NCBI GenBank assembly: GCA_030690895.1
Contig: JAUYFQ010000032.1
Coordinates: 1 to 35,673 of the forward strand
Source of the DNA: Sulfuricellaceae bacterium
GTDB taxonomy: Bacteria; Pseudomonadota; Gammaproteobacteria; Burkholderiales; Sulfuricellaceae
Direction: 5' to 3'
Length of the DNA stretch: 35,673 nucleotides
Below the pieces are notes generated by a model. The model was not told the origin of the DNA, did not search any database, and worked only from the letters and a program-made list of their open reading frames with translations. Numbering within the stretch: the stretch's first letter is position 1; each line of letters starts with the position of its first letter. Of the stretch, positions 1 to 8,453 are shown one piece after another. The position numbers and the translations under genes are program-made.

Positions 1-140
1 AAGTGTTTCGGGCGCAGCAAAATGCCATCCTGGTAAACAGATGCATCGAGATAGTCGCCGGTATGAAACTGAACCAGCTCGCGTAATCGCGCGGGGATAG
101 TGACCTGATATTTTTCCTTGACGCGCACAAGATCACCCAT
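1..140 (-). CDS. AbrB/MazE/SpoVT-type antitoxin, 3' part outside window
   Basis: The minus strand reads MGDLVRVKEKYQVTIP followed by ARLRELVQFHTGDYLDA, the typical swapped-hairpin AbrB/MazE fold: a basic strand, the 'QVTIPxxLR' core and the 'hTGDyLD' turn. Such proteins are usually antitoxins that bind their own promoter and neutralise a VapC/PemK-like toxin. Only the first 46 codons are inside the window, and the partner toxin gene would lie to the left. An in-frame ATG at 152 is also possible, but GGAGG lies between the two ATGs at a good distance from the one at 140, so that start is preferred. A palindrome and a -10 box sit just upstream (separate entry). It could instead be a stand-alone AbrB-like regulator. 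Confidence 0.75.
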   Translation of the reverse strand, partial: MGDLVRVKEKYQVTIPARLRELVQFHTGDYLDASVYQDGILLRPKH

Positions 141-157
141 AACGGCCTCCATAGTCA

Positions 158-208
158 GAAAGTTAGAAATTACAACTTTCATTATAATCAGGGAGCCTGG
201 AAATACAA
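158..208 (-). promoter_or_regulatory. Antitoxin promoter with palindromic operator
   Basis: On the minus strand there is a perfect TATAAT at 186-181 and a weak TTGTAT at 208-203 with a 16-nt spacer. Directly downstream lies the inverted repeat GAAAGTT (180-174) / AACTTTC (164-158) with a 9-nt centre. The repeat would cover the transcription start, as expected for an autorepressed antitoxin gene. The sequence elements are seen directly; their function is inferred. Confidence 0.5.
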
Positions 209-328
209 GCTGAAAAGCTTCTTCGTGCCGCCATGGCTGCGTTGTTGAATAACACAAAGCACGCCACTGAGGCACCTTATGGTGGACCCCTGCGTCAAGA
301 CAATAATCAGCCGAGTTTAAGAGGGTAA

Positions 329-544
329 CCCTCTGGCGGGGCGTTGCTGTTCCACCTGATCAGTCAGCTCTACGAGCGCACCAGCCTGATCATTACAACC
401 AATCTGTCTTTCGGGGAGTGGGTCAGTGTCTTCGGCGATGCCAAGATGACCACGGCCATGCTCGACCGCATCACTCACCACTGTGACATCCTGGAAACAG
501 GAAATGATTCCTTCCGCTTCAAACAGCGGAAGAAATTAACTTAA
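329..544 (+). pseudogene. IS21-family IstB ATPase, C-terminal remnant
   Basis: The open frame encodes [20 protein letters not shown], then [27 protein letters not shown] and DSFRFKQ. This is the C-terminal end of IstB, the AAA+ helper of IS21-family transposition (Walker B/sensor region and the 'TTN..FGEW..vFgD' block). A stop at 326-328 closes the frame upstream, and neither the Walker A part nor the IstA transposase is present. It is therefore the tail of a largely deleted element. The characteristic repeated IS end follows 16 nt after the stop. Confidence 0.85.
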
Positions 545-559
545 AATTGGCGTTTACCC

Positions 560-609
560 TGGTCAAAATTGGACGCTGAAAGGTGGTCAAATTTGAACGC
601 TGATTGACA
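560..609 (+). mobile_element. IS21-family terminal end with tandem repeats
   Basis: Two 20-nt direct repeats, TGGTCAAAATTGGACGCTGA (560-579) and TGGTCAAATTTGAACGCTGA (584-603), are spaced 24 nt apart and followed by a TGACA end at 605-609. Multiple terminal repeats of this kind are the transposase-binding sites of IS21-family elements. They lie immediately after the istB remnant, so this is the surviving end of the same element. Confidence 0.75.
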
Positions 610-650
610 GTTCTCCCTATTTTTAGTCTTCCAAGGGACGGCTTTTATAC

Positions 651-678
651 AAAAAGGCCGGGGGTTCCCGGCCTTTTT
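651..678. terminator. Bidirectional intrinsic terminator after pilY1
   Basis: AAAAAGGCCGGG and CCCGGCCTTTTT form a strong GC-rich stem with a short loop and U-tracts on both strands. It lies 22 nt beyond the pilY1 stop codon (minus strand), so it should end the minor-pilin operon. In the other direction it would stop readthrough from the IS21 remnant. Confidence 0.85.
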
Positions 679-699
679 CCTTGCAAATTTCAGCTAAAT

Positions 700-3600
700 T
701 CAGTTAGTCAACTCGCGCCACAACACGCGTTTTGTTCCCATGGTACTGCCTGATGCTCCCATTTTCATGGTGATCGGCTCGGGTTTTTGACCATCTGACG
801 TCACGGGGTAAATCACCGGTGTGCCAGTAGCTAATTTTGCGACAGTCATACCCACGATAGGTGAGTTAAACTTGGTTCCGGCCGGATTACCTGTACCGCT
901 GGTGCCAACATAACCACCAGTTTTGTAGTCTAGTTGGTAAAGCCAGCTATAGCCGCCGGGCTGGCACGGCGATGCATCTGGTACGGTAGAAGCAATCACC
1001 AAAGTACCGTAGTACAACTGCAGGTCAATGTTGACCCTTTCACCATCGTCGATGAGATCCAGATACCAGCCGGACTTGGTTGACCAATCTACATCATTTT
1101 TGGACACGCTTCGCGTCGCGCCCGATCCGCTCGCGGTCTGCTGAACCAGATTCGATGTCACGGTTGTAGTCGAATCGCCGTCATCCTTGATCGCGTATAT
1201 GGTCTGATCATCCTTATTGGCCAAATCATCTTGACCCAGATAACGGCCAGTACCAAAAAACACCACTTTATGCCCATCCACATCGGCGATCTCTGGCGCA
1301 GCCGTAATCGGCTTGCTAGAGCCAAACGCAGCCAACTTATCCGCAGTTCCTGCATTCAAATCGAAGTGCCACAGATTGCCAAGCAGATCGCCGCCATACG
1401 CGCCAATGGCGGTGTTGTCAATATCAAAACTGGCTGATTCAACATTCAACTTCGCCAAGCCGCTTGGATTTGTAGCATCGCCTGCTGTCGTCACAATATC
1501 TTTCAGCACCGCCCCGGTCGCGATATTGAGGACATATACATGCCCTTTGCCATCGCCAGGAGAAACGTTGTTATATCCAGACGTCACGACAGCCACCCAG
1601 GTACCGTCAGTCAGTTTAGTCACAAAAGGAATGCCATAGCTGTAGCCCAGATTTGCGTCATCTGCTACGGTGAAATCCCACAACCGCGATGGTGCTGCCG
1701 GATCAGTAACATCCAGGGCATAGTAGCCACGACCACCGGCACCCATCCCGCCAATCAGAATGGTTTTCCAGGCACCACTAATTTTTGCATCCGTTATAAC
1801 CAGCGGGCCATCGAGATAGAAGCGGTGATTGTTGCCATAATCCTTGTCTGCCAGACGCCATAAATCGGGCAACACCATGGATGGAACATACGCCCAGCGC
1901 TCGGAGCCATCTGCCGCGTTGAAGGCGTGCAACATACCGTCATTGGCGGCGACATACAGGTTGGGCGCACGGCTGGCGTTTGTCGTCTTGAATGCAGAGT
2001 AACCGGCATCCGCAAAATTATACAGCGGCGTTTTTACGTAAATCGGCTGGGAGTGCACCACATCACCCATGATTTTCGCACGGTCGCGATAGAGCCGATT
2101 ATAAGTACCATAGCTCACGTCACGATCCTGGTCTTCGTTGCGATCCTGCCCGCGTAGATAATTGACCAGCGTAGCCCCATCCGACGCTGTTATTTGAGCT
2201 GCGCTCCACTCCGAATACTGGTTGAAACTGGTTTCGGCATTATCAAAGTAAGCTTTTTCAACCGCTGACATATTGAGATAGGTAAAGTCTGCCAGTGTCC
2301 CCGCTTTATTCATGTAAATTTTACGGGTATCGCTATTCCCGTCTGCCGCAATCTTGGCTTGCAGCCCTGTTGTCGTCTGCCAGGTTGCCGTGGACGAGAT
2401 CACCCCCGTGCTCAAGGCGATCGTGTAAGCGTTCAACTCACCGTCCCACTGGAAGGTGCGATAGGTTGCGATATAGATGCCGTCATCCCCCGCAGTCGGC
2501 TCCAGATTACTGGTGGCAGCGGCAGCGCCGCTACCAGTCGTGCTTCCCATGTTGCCTAGAGCGGTTTTCAGGCCATTTTCAAGGGCGGCAGGATCCCGCG
2601 CGCTAAAATACGTGCCCCTGCCGTTCACAGCAGCATGCCACAAGTCATCGATACGCTCATCGCCACTATTAGCAATCGGATCCGGCCACCACTTGGTTCC
2701 TTGAACAATATCGTAGTAGTCTCCGGTGGTGCTGGTCTTATATCCATCCTTATAGGTTAACGTGCCATCGACCCCCAAGCCAATCGTGAAGGTGGTCATA
2801 TGCTGATGTTGAGCCACATCATCCACGGCGGAAGCTGGGTTAGAACCGGCAGGAGGCACGTCATCTTTGCACAAAGTGCAGGTGCCCGGCCGTAAGTCGG
2901 TGTGGTAGTAGTAATAGGCCACATCTGCCAGCGTGTCGGATTTAGCCAGTTTATCCCATGAAGGTTTGGTGGCTGCCTTATCCTGGTCTCCCACGTTTGA
3001 ACCAGTAAGATTAAACGGGCCATAACTCGATGTTTCAGTGTTTGTATTCCAGTAACCATCGGTAGTGAGAATTGAAAAGTTACGCTGACAGGAATACTGC
3101 ACCGGGTCTGTACCTAATTTTCCCCCGTAAATTTGTCCGACTTTGGAGAGCGCTCCACGCAAAGGAGTATAACTGCCGGGGTTAATCGCATAGAGCCGTG
3201 CATAAAACTTGCCTTTCTGCGTTGTTGCGCCATTTCCATCAAAATTAGCGATGTCTAGATGTGTTGCGCCATCGGTCGCGCCAGTGTTACTGATTGTCGT
3301 CAACCCTATGCGAGCATGGAATTCATCCTCATCCGCCGGGTCGGCTAACAGGTCTGCCCCCGTTTTTGGCGTACCTCTGACATCATTGAATGCCTGTCCG
3401 ACTGAAGTTTTGGCCATCTGCATGCGAGTGCGATACCATGCATACCAGTTGGCAAAGTTGGTCATTTCTTCAGTATAAGTGCGGGTAGTGCTACTCGGCC
3501 CAGGAAAAGGCTCATTGGTTGAAATAATATCTTTCCGGCTCCACCCTGAATAACGCACATATTGGTACGTGCTGGTTTTCTTCGTTTGGCAAGTGCCCGC

Positions 3601-4293
3601 CTTGCCGAAGTTTTTATCCGCGCCAGAATTATTCTTTTGACTGCACCACTCAACGGTAACGGTGTAATAGAAGGGCACACCATATTTAGTTTTCATGTAC
3701 TTATAGGTGCTATTTGGGTAAATATATGCATTACTGGCATCTAGCTGCGATTTACAACTCACGCTACTAGTAATTGCGGTACTGCTATCGCAGGCAACCC
3801 GCTCAGGGTAACTGGTTGTCAGGTTGGTCGTGCTGGCAGACTGGATGCCGTAACCATCTTTGGGAGCGACTGCCCACAGCGCAGCAGTGTTGTAACTGGT
3901 TTTGCTTGTCCCATCCGCATTCACAGGGGGGGTGTAATTCACCATGGGGTTGTAGTACACCCCATTAAAGGCACTGGCAAAATAGGATGGGTCACCTGCG
4001 TAGCACTTATCCAGGGCTGCATCCGTGTTACCGTCTGTATAGTTGTCTCGACAATATGCATTGTCGACGTGATCCGGCATGTAATCCCAGCCCATACTGC
4101 CGGAATCGTCCTGAATGAACATGATATTAGGCAGAATCGTCGTTGTCGTGGCATTGGCCAGCGGCACATCGGCCAACTGGGTGCTGGCTGCCATTGCGGG
4201 CGCGGCTTGTAGCGTCAAGGACAGCACCAGCCCGGCCAACAGAATGCTTCCAGGAGGCAATTCTCTCCGGAACAGAAAATGATTGGATCTCAT
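700..4293 (-). CDS. pilY1: PilY1-type type IV pilus tip/biogenesis protein
   Basis: This 1197-residue exported protein has an N-terminal signal peptide (about 1-36, ending AMAAS). A von Willebrand-A-like metal site follows at residues 62-66 (D-x-S-x-S in IMFIQDDSGSMG). The C-terminal half is a PilY1 beta-propeller with NLYVAANDGMLHAFNAADG, GMGAGGRGYYALDVTDP and IADVDGHKVVFFGTGRYLG. PilY1 sits at the pilus tip, binds calcium, opposes retraction and helps adhesion and surface sensing. The start is supported by AAGGAG 7 nt upstream. It is the last gene of the operon, 214 nt after pilX, and that gap contains a REP pair. Its length is typical for the family. Confidence 0.95.
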   Translation of the reverse strand: MRSNHFLFRRELPPGSILLAGLVLSLTLQAAPAMAASTQLADVPLANATTTTILPNIMFIQDDSGSMGWDYMPDHVDNAYCRDNYTDGNTDAALDKCYAGDPSYFASAFNGVYYNPMVNYTPPVNADGTSKTSYNTAALWAVAPKDGYGIQSASTTNLTTSYPERVACDSSTAITSSVSCKSQLDASNAYIYPNSTYKYMKTKYGVPFYYTVTVEWCSQKNNSGADKNFGKAGTCQTKKTSTYQYVRYSGWSRKDIISTNEPFPGPSSTTRTYTEEMTNFANWYAWYRTRMQMAKTSVGQAFNDVRGTPKTGADLLADPADEDEFHARIGLTTISNTGATDGATHLDIANFDGNGATTQKGKFYARLYAINPGSYTPLRGALSKVGQIYGGKLGTDPVQYSCQRNFSILTTDGYWNTNTETSSYGPFNLTGSNVGDQDKAATKPSWDKLAKSDTLADVAYYYYHTDLRPGTCTLCKDDVPPAGSNPASAVDDVAQHQHMTTFTIGLGVDGTLTYKDGYKTSTTGDYYDIVQGTKWWPDPIANSGDERIDDLWHAAVNGRGTYFSARDPAALENGLKTALGNMGSTTGSGAAAATSNLEPTAGDDGIYIATYRTFQWDGELNAYTIALSTGVISSTATWQTTTGLQAKIAADGNSDTRKIYMNKAGTLADFTYLNMSAVEKAYFDNAETSFNQYSEWSAAQITASDGATLVNYLRGQDRNEDQDRDVSYGTYNRLYRDRAKIMGDVVHSQPIYVKTPLYNFADAGYSAFKTTNASRAPNLYVAANDGMLHAFNAADGSERWAYVPSMVLPDLWRLADKDYGNNHRFYLDGPLVITDAKISGAWKTILIGGMGAGGRGYYALDVTDPAAPSRLWDFTVADDANLGYSYGIPFVTKLTDGTWVAVVTSGYNNVSPGDGKGHVYVLNIATGAVLKDIVTTAGDATNPSGLAKLNVESASFDIDNTAIGAYGGDLLGNLWHFDLNAGTADKLAAFGSSKPITAAPEIADVDGHKVVFFGTGRYLGQDDLANKDDQTIYAIKDDGDSTTTVTSNLVQQTASGSGATRSVSKNDVDWSTKSGWYLDLIDDGERVNIDLQLYYGTLVIASTVPDASPCQPGGYSWLYQLDYKTGGYVGTSGTGNPAGTKFNSPIVGMTVAKLATGTPVIYPVTSDGQKPEPITMKMGASGSTMGTKRVLWRELTN

Positions 4294-4411
4294 AACAACT
4301 CTCCTTTTTGAAACAAATCACGACAAATCAGGTGGACTCAATTCAGGTGTCGCGAGTCACCTAGCACTATCGACTAGACCGTCAACTCAGAACGGCTACT
4401 ATAAGTTTTTT

Positions 4412-4458
4412 GTAGGTGCGAATTCATTCGCACAGTCAGGTCGAGTGAATTCGACTAC
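4412..4458. repeat. Paired GTAG-type REP (BIME-like) between pilX and pilY1
   Basis: GTAG at 4412 is followed by the hairpin GTGCGAAT-TC-ATTCGCAC (4416-4433). A second hairpin (4440-4455) ends in CTAC, which is GTAG on the other strand. Two hairpins in inverted order with outward GTAG feet match the architecture of REP pairs mobilised by RAYT (TnpA-REP) transposases. The first half is nearly identical to a copy at 33220-33277. No RAYT gene is in the window. Confidence 0.7.
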
Positions 4459-4507
4459 AAGATCATCTCGAAAACTCAATATGACTAACGACTACTTTTG
4501 GTTCACC

Positions 4508-5152
4508 TTATAGCGAAACGAATGTCTGCACATAGCTCATGTTGTCTCTGGGGCCGCTCACGCGCACCGTTATCCGGTAGTAACCCCGGTTGGCAACGGT
4601 CGCCCAGGTTCCGGGCTGGTAAGTCGTCATTTGCCGTACCCCGCCCGTGCTACTGCCTGCTTGCGTATCCTGCTCGGTCGCGCACGACCCCCCGTCCAAC
4701 GGCCCCGCAGCATCACACATGCGGTGGATGACGTAGTTGATTTTGTTGCCCACTGCGTCGGCGGACAGCGTCGCGGCATTGGCATCCCAGTCAAGTGCCG
4801 TATAGGGCGGCGTGCAACTGGCCGAAGGCTTGCTGCCATTGCCTGTCAGATCAAGGCAATCCTGGCTGGCTGCGTAATAGCCGCCTGCGGTATTGTCCGC
4901 CTCAAGTGAACCGGCATTGGTGGTGAGCCAGGCGATGGCCGTTTCCACGCCACGATCTCCGCTGGAGGTCGCGCTTTGCTTGAATGCCAGATTGCCTGCG
5001 ATCATGGTCGTGGTATCAACAGAGCGCACCAGCGCCACCCCCGCCATCGTCATGGCGACCAGCATAATCAACGCGATCAGCAGAACGACACCTTGCTGTT
5101 TATCTAGTGCCTTGGACTTTGGCCGTATCGATTTTTTAGCGGTAGTTTTCAT
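4508..5152 (-). CDS. pilX: Type IV pilus minor pilin PilX
   Basis: The N-terminus KQQGVVLLIALIMLVAMTMA (from residue 18) is the PilX N-terminal motif: a class III signal with G21 before a hydrophobic helix, without the Glu at +5 found in other pilins, as is usual for PilX. PilX is one of the core minor pilins that prime pilus assembly and carry PilY1 to the tip. The chosen ATG overlaps the pilW stop as ATGA, suggesting translational coupling. An in-frame ATG four codons upstream (5164) is possible but has no better ribosome site. The 214-residue length is ordinary. Confidence 0.87.
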   Translation of the reverse strand: MKTTAKKSIRPKSKALDKQQGVVLLIALIMLVAMTMAGVALVRSVDTTTMIAGNLAFKQSATSSGDRGVETAIAWLTTNAGSLEADNTAGGYYAASQDCLDLTGNGSKPSASCTPPYTALDWDANAATLSADAVGNKINYVIHRMCDAAGPLDGGSCATEQDTQAGSSTGGVRQMTTYQPGTWATVANRGYYRITVRVSGPRDNMSYVQTFVSL

Positions 5153-6282
5153 ATATTGGCCCATAAGATGTTACGCAGCGGAATGGTGGTTTCAAACACC
5201 TTGTAGCGGTAGCATTTCCAGTCAGAGGGGTAGTTGGTAGTGTTAAAAGTAGCCCAGGTTGACCAAGCGGCAGCATCCGATGTGGTGCTGCAGACGCCGG
5301 AGGTGTCCGGTTTTTCATATTGCGAACTGCGCGCGACCATGGCGACGCGCACAGCCTTGACTCGCTTCCAGTTGGCAACCGTCGGGGTTGTCGCGGTGTT
5401 GGCCCAGATGCCCGTCGCATTAGCCCATTCATTGATTTTCTGGTTTGCCGGCGCCACGCCTATTGGCGCAATGCCATATTGAACTTGCAGGTCGATAATC
5501 TCGGATGCCATAGCCTCGTCAGTGATGACTGGCGTGACGGTGGTATCGGTCTTTTGCAATGAGCGAGTCGTTGCATTGACTGAGTAGATGCGCTGAAAAA
5601 CCGCAGCGCTGGGCGCAGCAGCAAAGCAGGATAGCCGGGCGCCCTGCGTATAAGCCGGCCAATTATTGTCGTTCTGGAAATTTACTGGCGGGTTGTATTC
5701 GCCTCCCGCGCCTGGATTATGCTGAATCTTGAGCGCGGTGCCCTGTATCGTGGTGATTTTCATCAGCGTACAGTTCCCGCCCTGCTGCACCAGCACCATG
5801 CCCCCATCCACGCATCCAGACGTGCTGGTCACATTCAACTCAGACGAAGACTGTGGCATGGAGCTTCTAAGCGTGGTGTTTGCCGGAATTCTGAAAGAAT
5901 TGAAGTCTGGATCGGCAAAATATTGAATGGCCAGCGTGTCAGGATTTGCCCCGCCATCGGTCACGCGCACAGAAGCAAACGATAAATCACTGATCGCCCC
6001 AGTGTCTCCGCCGCACACGGCAGTGCCATCGCAGTAGGAATAAGTCACATTGCAACTGGCATAAATGGAGGAATCCATTCCCCAGCCAGCCATCTTGACA
6101 TCGCGCTCGACCATGTAGAGCGCGACAGCGCCATTGCTTTGCGCGTCCGCGCCCCCTGTCGTGGTGCGTTTTTGACCCTCGAAGGCGGAAAACACTTGCA
6201 TCATGACGATCATGGCAAGCATCCCGATTCCCAGACCCACCATGATCTCGACCAGGCTGAAACCTTTATTTGGACGGTTCAT
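5149..6282 (-). CDS. pilW: Type IV pilus minor pilin PilW
   Basis: The prepilin peptidase site is NKG7|FSLVE with Glu at +5 (E12), followed by the hydrophobic alpha-1 helix and then ALYMVERDVKMAGWGM, the usual PilW block after the helix. The 377-residue protein is a core minor pilin of the assembly-priming/tip complex with PilV, PilX and PilY1. Several cysteine pairs (for example NVTYSYCDGTAVCGG) could form disulfides in the globular domain. It lies 18 nt downstream of pilV and overlaps pilX by 4 nt. Confidence 0.92.
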   Translation of the reverse strand: MNRPNKGFSLVEIMVGLGIGMLAMIVMMQVFSAFEGQKRTTTGGADAQSNGAVALYMVERDVKMAGWGMDSSIYASCNVTYSYCDGTAVCGGDTGAISDLSFASVRVTDGGANPDTLAIQYFADPDFNSFRIPANTTLRSSMPQSSSELNVTSTSGCVDGGMVLVQQGGNCTLMKITTIQGTALKIQHNPGAGGEYNPPVNFQNDNNWPAYTQGARLSCFAAAPSAAVFQRIYSVNATTRSLQKTDTTVTPVITDEAMASEIIDLQVQYGIAPIGVAPANQKINEWANATGIWANTATTPTVANWKRVKAVRVAMVARSSQYEKPDTSGVCSTTSDAAAWSTWATFNTTNYPSDWKCYRYKVFETTIPLRNILWANI

Positions 6283-6300
6283 TTGGTTTTTCCCCGTGAC

Positions 6301-6714
6301 TTATCCATTGATTTGCGCAATGACAACATATTGATGCGCTGTCGTTTGACCTGGCAACTGCCAGGTCACGGTGACTGTCGCCTGATTTCCGGCAATGACG
6401 ACTGTACGATTTCCTGACGGCAAACTGCTCACGCTGCCCGCCAAGGCGGTAGCCTTGGTGGTCAAGTCATTTCTGTCCCCCCATAGCTCGCCAATGGCTT
6501 GATTGGCGATGAAACTGGCATCCGTCCGATACTTTGCGTCAGAGCTAAAGCCGATTGCAGCACTCTGCAAACCAACAATCGCCAGAATTCCCATCGAGAA
6601 AATCAGGATGGCGATCAGCGCCTCCAGCATCATCGAGCCTTTCTGGGCTTCCCGGTTCGCTCTGGCGCGGATGGTGTTACGGCTGATTGGCATGCTTGAA
6701 CTGGATTTCAACAT
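6301..6714 (-). CDS. pilV: Type IV pilus minor pilin PilV
   Basis: The leader ends AQKG26|SMMLE with Glu at +5 (E31), followed by ALIAILIFSMGILAIVGLQ, diagnostic of PilV. It is a core minor pilin that works with PilW, PilX and PilY1. The open frame extends 13 codons further upstream, but ATG at 6714 is preferred. It overlaps the fimT stop as ATGTTGA, and an AGGAG lies 10 nt before it. That makes a 137-residue protein of usual size. Confidence 0.88.
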   Translation of the reverse strand: MLKSSSSMPISRNTIRARANREAQKGSMMLEALIAILIFSMGILAIVGLQSAAIGFSSDAKYRTDASFIANQAIGELWGDRNDLTTKATALAGSVSSLPSGNRTVVIAGNQATVTVTWQLPGQTTAHQYVVIAQING

Positions 6715-7235
6715 TTTCTTGTATCTCCTGTGGCCGATATATTGGGGTCGCACATGCGTACCTGACCGCCGATGCCAATCGTGATTCTCAGGTCGCGGCT
6801 ATCCGCAGCCGATAGCACTGTCGTTGGCACATCTATATCCAACTGGGTCAACGGTGGGTCTCCCGCGCTATCCAAGCCAGACACACGCCCCAGACCCGTA
6901 AACATGGCGTAAACCGCTCCGGCAGGTTCTGCCGCCAACGTCACGTTGACCGATCCCTCGTTTTCAGAACGCTCCTGTACCACTTCACCCGTCCCAACCA
7001 CGACAACCTGCCATCCCGTCGCTGTGCCCAAGCGAAACTCTACATTGGCGTTGCGCCTGAGAGCTTCGTTTCTGGCTACTTGCAAACCGTTCTGGAGCGA
7101 TTCGGCCGCCGACCTGATCTTGGTATTCTGTATCCACGCCATAAAACTCGGTGCGCTCGCAGCCAGCAGAATGCTCACAATCAGCAAGCCTATGCTCAGC
7201 TCGATCAGGGTCATGCCTCTCTGGGCTTTAATCAT
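6708..7235 (-). CDS. fimT: Type IV pilus minor pilin FimT/GspH-like
   Basis: RG7|MTLIELSIGLLIVSILLA is a type IV prepilin signal with E12 at +5. The block SLQNGLQVARNEALRRNANV matches the GspH/FimT domain. FimT-type minor pilins participate in pilus priming, and some bind DNA during natural transformation. The frame is open 58 codons further up, but that part is only a shadow of pilE. The ATG at 7235, 2 nt after the pilE stop, gives a normal 175-residue pilin. It ends with a short tail in which TGA overlaps the pilV start. Confidence 0.88.
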   Translation of the reverse strand: MIKAQRGMTLIELSIGLLIVSILLAASAPSFMAWIQNTKIRSAAESLQNGLQVARNEALRRNANVEFRLGTATGWQVVVVGTGEVVQERSENEGSVNVTLAAEPAGAVYAMFTGLGRVSGLDSAGDPPLTQLDIDVPTTVLSAADSRDLRITIGIGGQVRMCDPNISATGDTRKC

Positions 7236-7237
7236 GG

Positions 7238-7687
7238 CTAGCACGCGCCCCCCTTCTTGGTAACCCAGCAAGTCGCGGATGTCGTCCACCCTGTCGGAAC
7301 AGCTGATGTAGCCTTGACGTTGGCTTCGGTTATCGTGTAAGTAAAGCCGGCCATCGATCCTGTGCCCTGCGCACGGATGGTGTACTGCGCGGCATCCTGT
7401 GCCGTGCACGAAAAAGTGAAATACTTACTCAACGCGGCATCGCTGACACATGCAGGCGCACCCACATACGTCCGGTTGTCTTGAAAATATTGCTCAAGCT
7501 GAACCCGTTTTGCTGCCAGCCCTGCTGTGCCTTCCGGGATCTTTCCACGCGTTACATAATCGGTGTAGGCCGGCAACGCAACGGCAGCCAGGATACCGAT
7601 AATCGCCACCACGATCATGACTTCTATCAGCGTAAAACCACTTGTCTGGGTCTGACTGGAATACTTGAATTTGTAGTTTGAATACAT
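7238..7687 (-). CDS. pilE: Type IV pilin-like protein PilE
   Basis: TSG17|[18 protein letters not shown] is a canonical type IV prepilin signal, with E22 at +5 and Y/K-rich basic leader residues. The mature part ends in a disulfide-type loop ([12 protein letters not shown]), and another cysteine pair lies in PACVSDAA / FTFSC. The protein resembles the PilE minor pilin of the fimT-pilVWXY1-pilE cluster. ATG 7687 is preferred over the in-frame ATG at 7708 because GGGAG lies 8 nt before it. Here pilE is the first gene of the operon, not the last as in Pseudomonas. It could instead act as a major pilin. Confidence 0.87.
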   Translation of the reverse strand: MYSNYKFKYSSQTQTSGFTLIEVMIVVAIIGILAAVALPAYTDYVTRGKIPEGTAGLAAKRVQLEQYFQDNRTYVGAPACVSDAALSKYFTFSCTAQDAAQYTIRAQGTGSMAGFTYTITEANVKATSAVPTGWTTSATCWVTKKGGAC

Positions 7688-7902
7688 CGTTTGCGCTCCC
7701 GTTTTCATTGATGTTGACGTTACCCCAATTGCTCGTACTTTTCCACTTGTAATCGATAAGTGGTCATAATGCCATGACGTACGGTTTTCTGAGGAGTTAT
7801 TGGAGGCAGCGCTTGGGTCAAACAGTATCCGGGGGCGCTTCCGGCTTGCATTTTATCCTGCGTGAAGTGGGATGTTTCCAGTGTTCTGCTGATTTATTCA
7901 AT

Positions 7903-7963
7903 TCGCGGCTTCCGCCGCTCCTTGTACAAGACCTTGATTCTGTAGGAGCGGCGGAAGCCGCGA
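7903..7963. repeat. Perfect 19-bp inverted repeat built of two REP hairpins
   Basis: TCGCGGCTTCCGCCGCTCC (7903-7921) and its exact reverse complement (7945-7963) are separated by 23 nt. Each arm can itself fold (GCGGC-TTCC-GCCGC). The right arm is preceded by GTAG at 7942-7945, as in REP sequences. The rest of the interval between pilE and the transposase remnant (7688-8009) holds no convincing gene; it must contain the pilE operon promoter, but no clear -35/-10 pair was seen. Confidence 0.7.
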
Positions 7964-8009
7964 TCAACAAGACGGCGATTTAATCAGCGTCTCCTTAGGG
8001 AATAAGAAA

Positions 8010-8453
8010 TTACAAAAGTACCGTTTTAGGATGAATTGTTATGTCCCACCAATTCAAAACGGTGGATCGCTTCAGTCGGCGTTCGAGGTCTCTTTTCTCT
8101 CTACCGCAAATTTTGACGCCCTTCTCGTAAACGGCACTCACCAAGCGGGTGATTGTGCGCATCCCTTTCCAGCAGAAATTCCCGGCACGATTGATTACCG
8201 TATCCACCGTACTGAGCAAGTAGCCATTCCATGATTTCTCCAGTCCGGCCCAATAGCGCTCAATGGCGTTGTATTTACTGTGATAGGGCGGGTAGTAAAC
8301 CAGTCGCACACAGAGCCCCGTCATATCCGCAAACTCCGTCATGCGCAGAAGGAATTGACTACGCCGCCCATTGCATTCCGGCCCGTTGTCCAAATTGATG
8401 ACGAGTTGCTCTATTCCTCGCAGTTCTGGCTTCCTGTCCTTGCTCCAGAGCAT
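8010..8453 (-). pseudogene. ISAzo13-like transposase, C-terminal remnant
   Basis: VINLDNGPECNGRRSQFLLR, EFADMTGLCVRLVYYPPYHS, KYNAIERYWAGLEKSWNG and WKGMRTITRLVSAVYEKGVK are the conserved blocks of ISAzo13-family (DDE-type, PF07592-like) transposases. The D of LDNGPE and the E of NAIERYW are likely catalytic acids. Everything upstream, including the first catalytic Asp, is missing: the reading is cut at about 8440-8453, where an IS110 fragment on the opposite strand begins. Confidence 0.8.

Noticed and set aside
7688-7800. Sigma-54 promoter for the pilin operon
   Set aside because: A TGGCA is present on the minus strand but no GC at the correct distance follows, so the -24/-12 pattern is not met.
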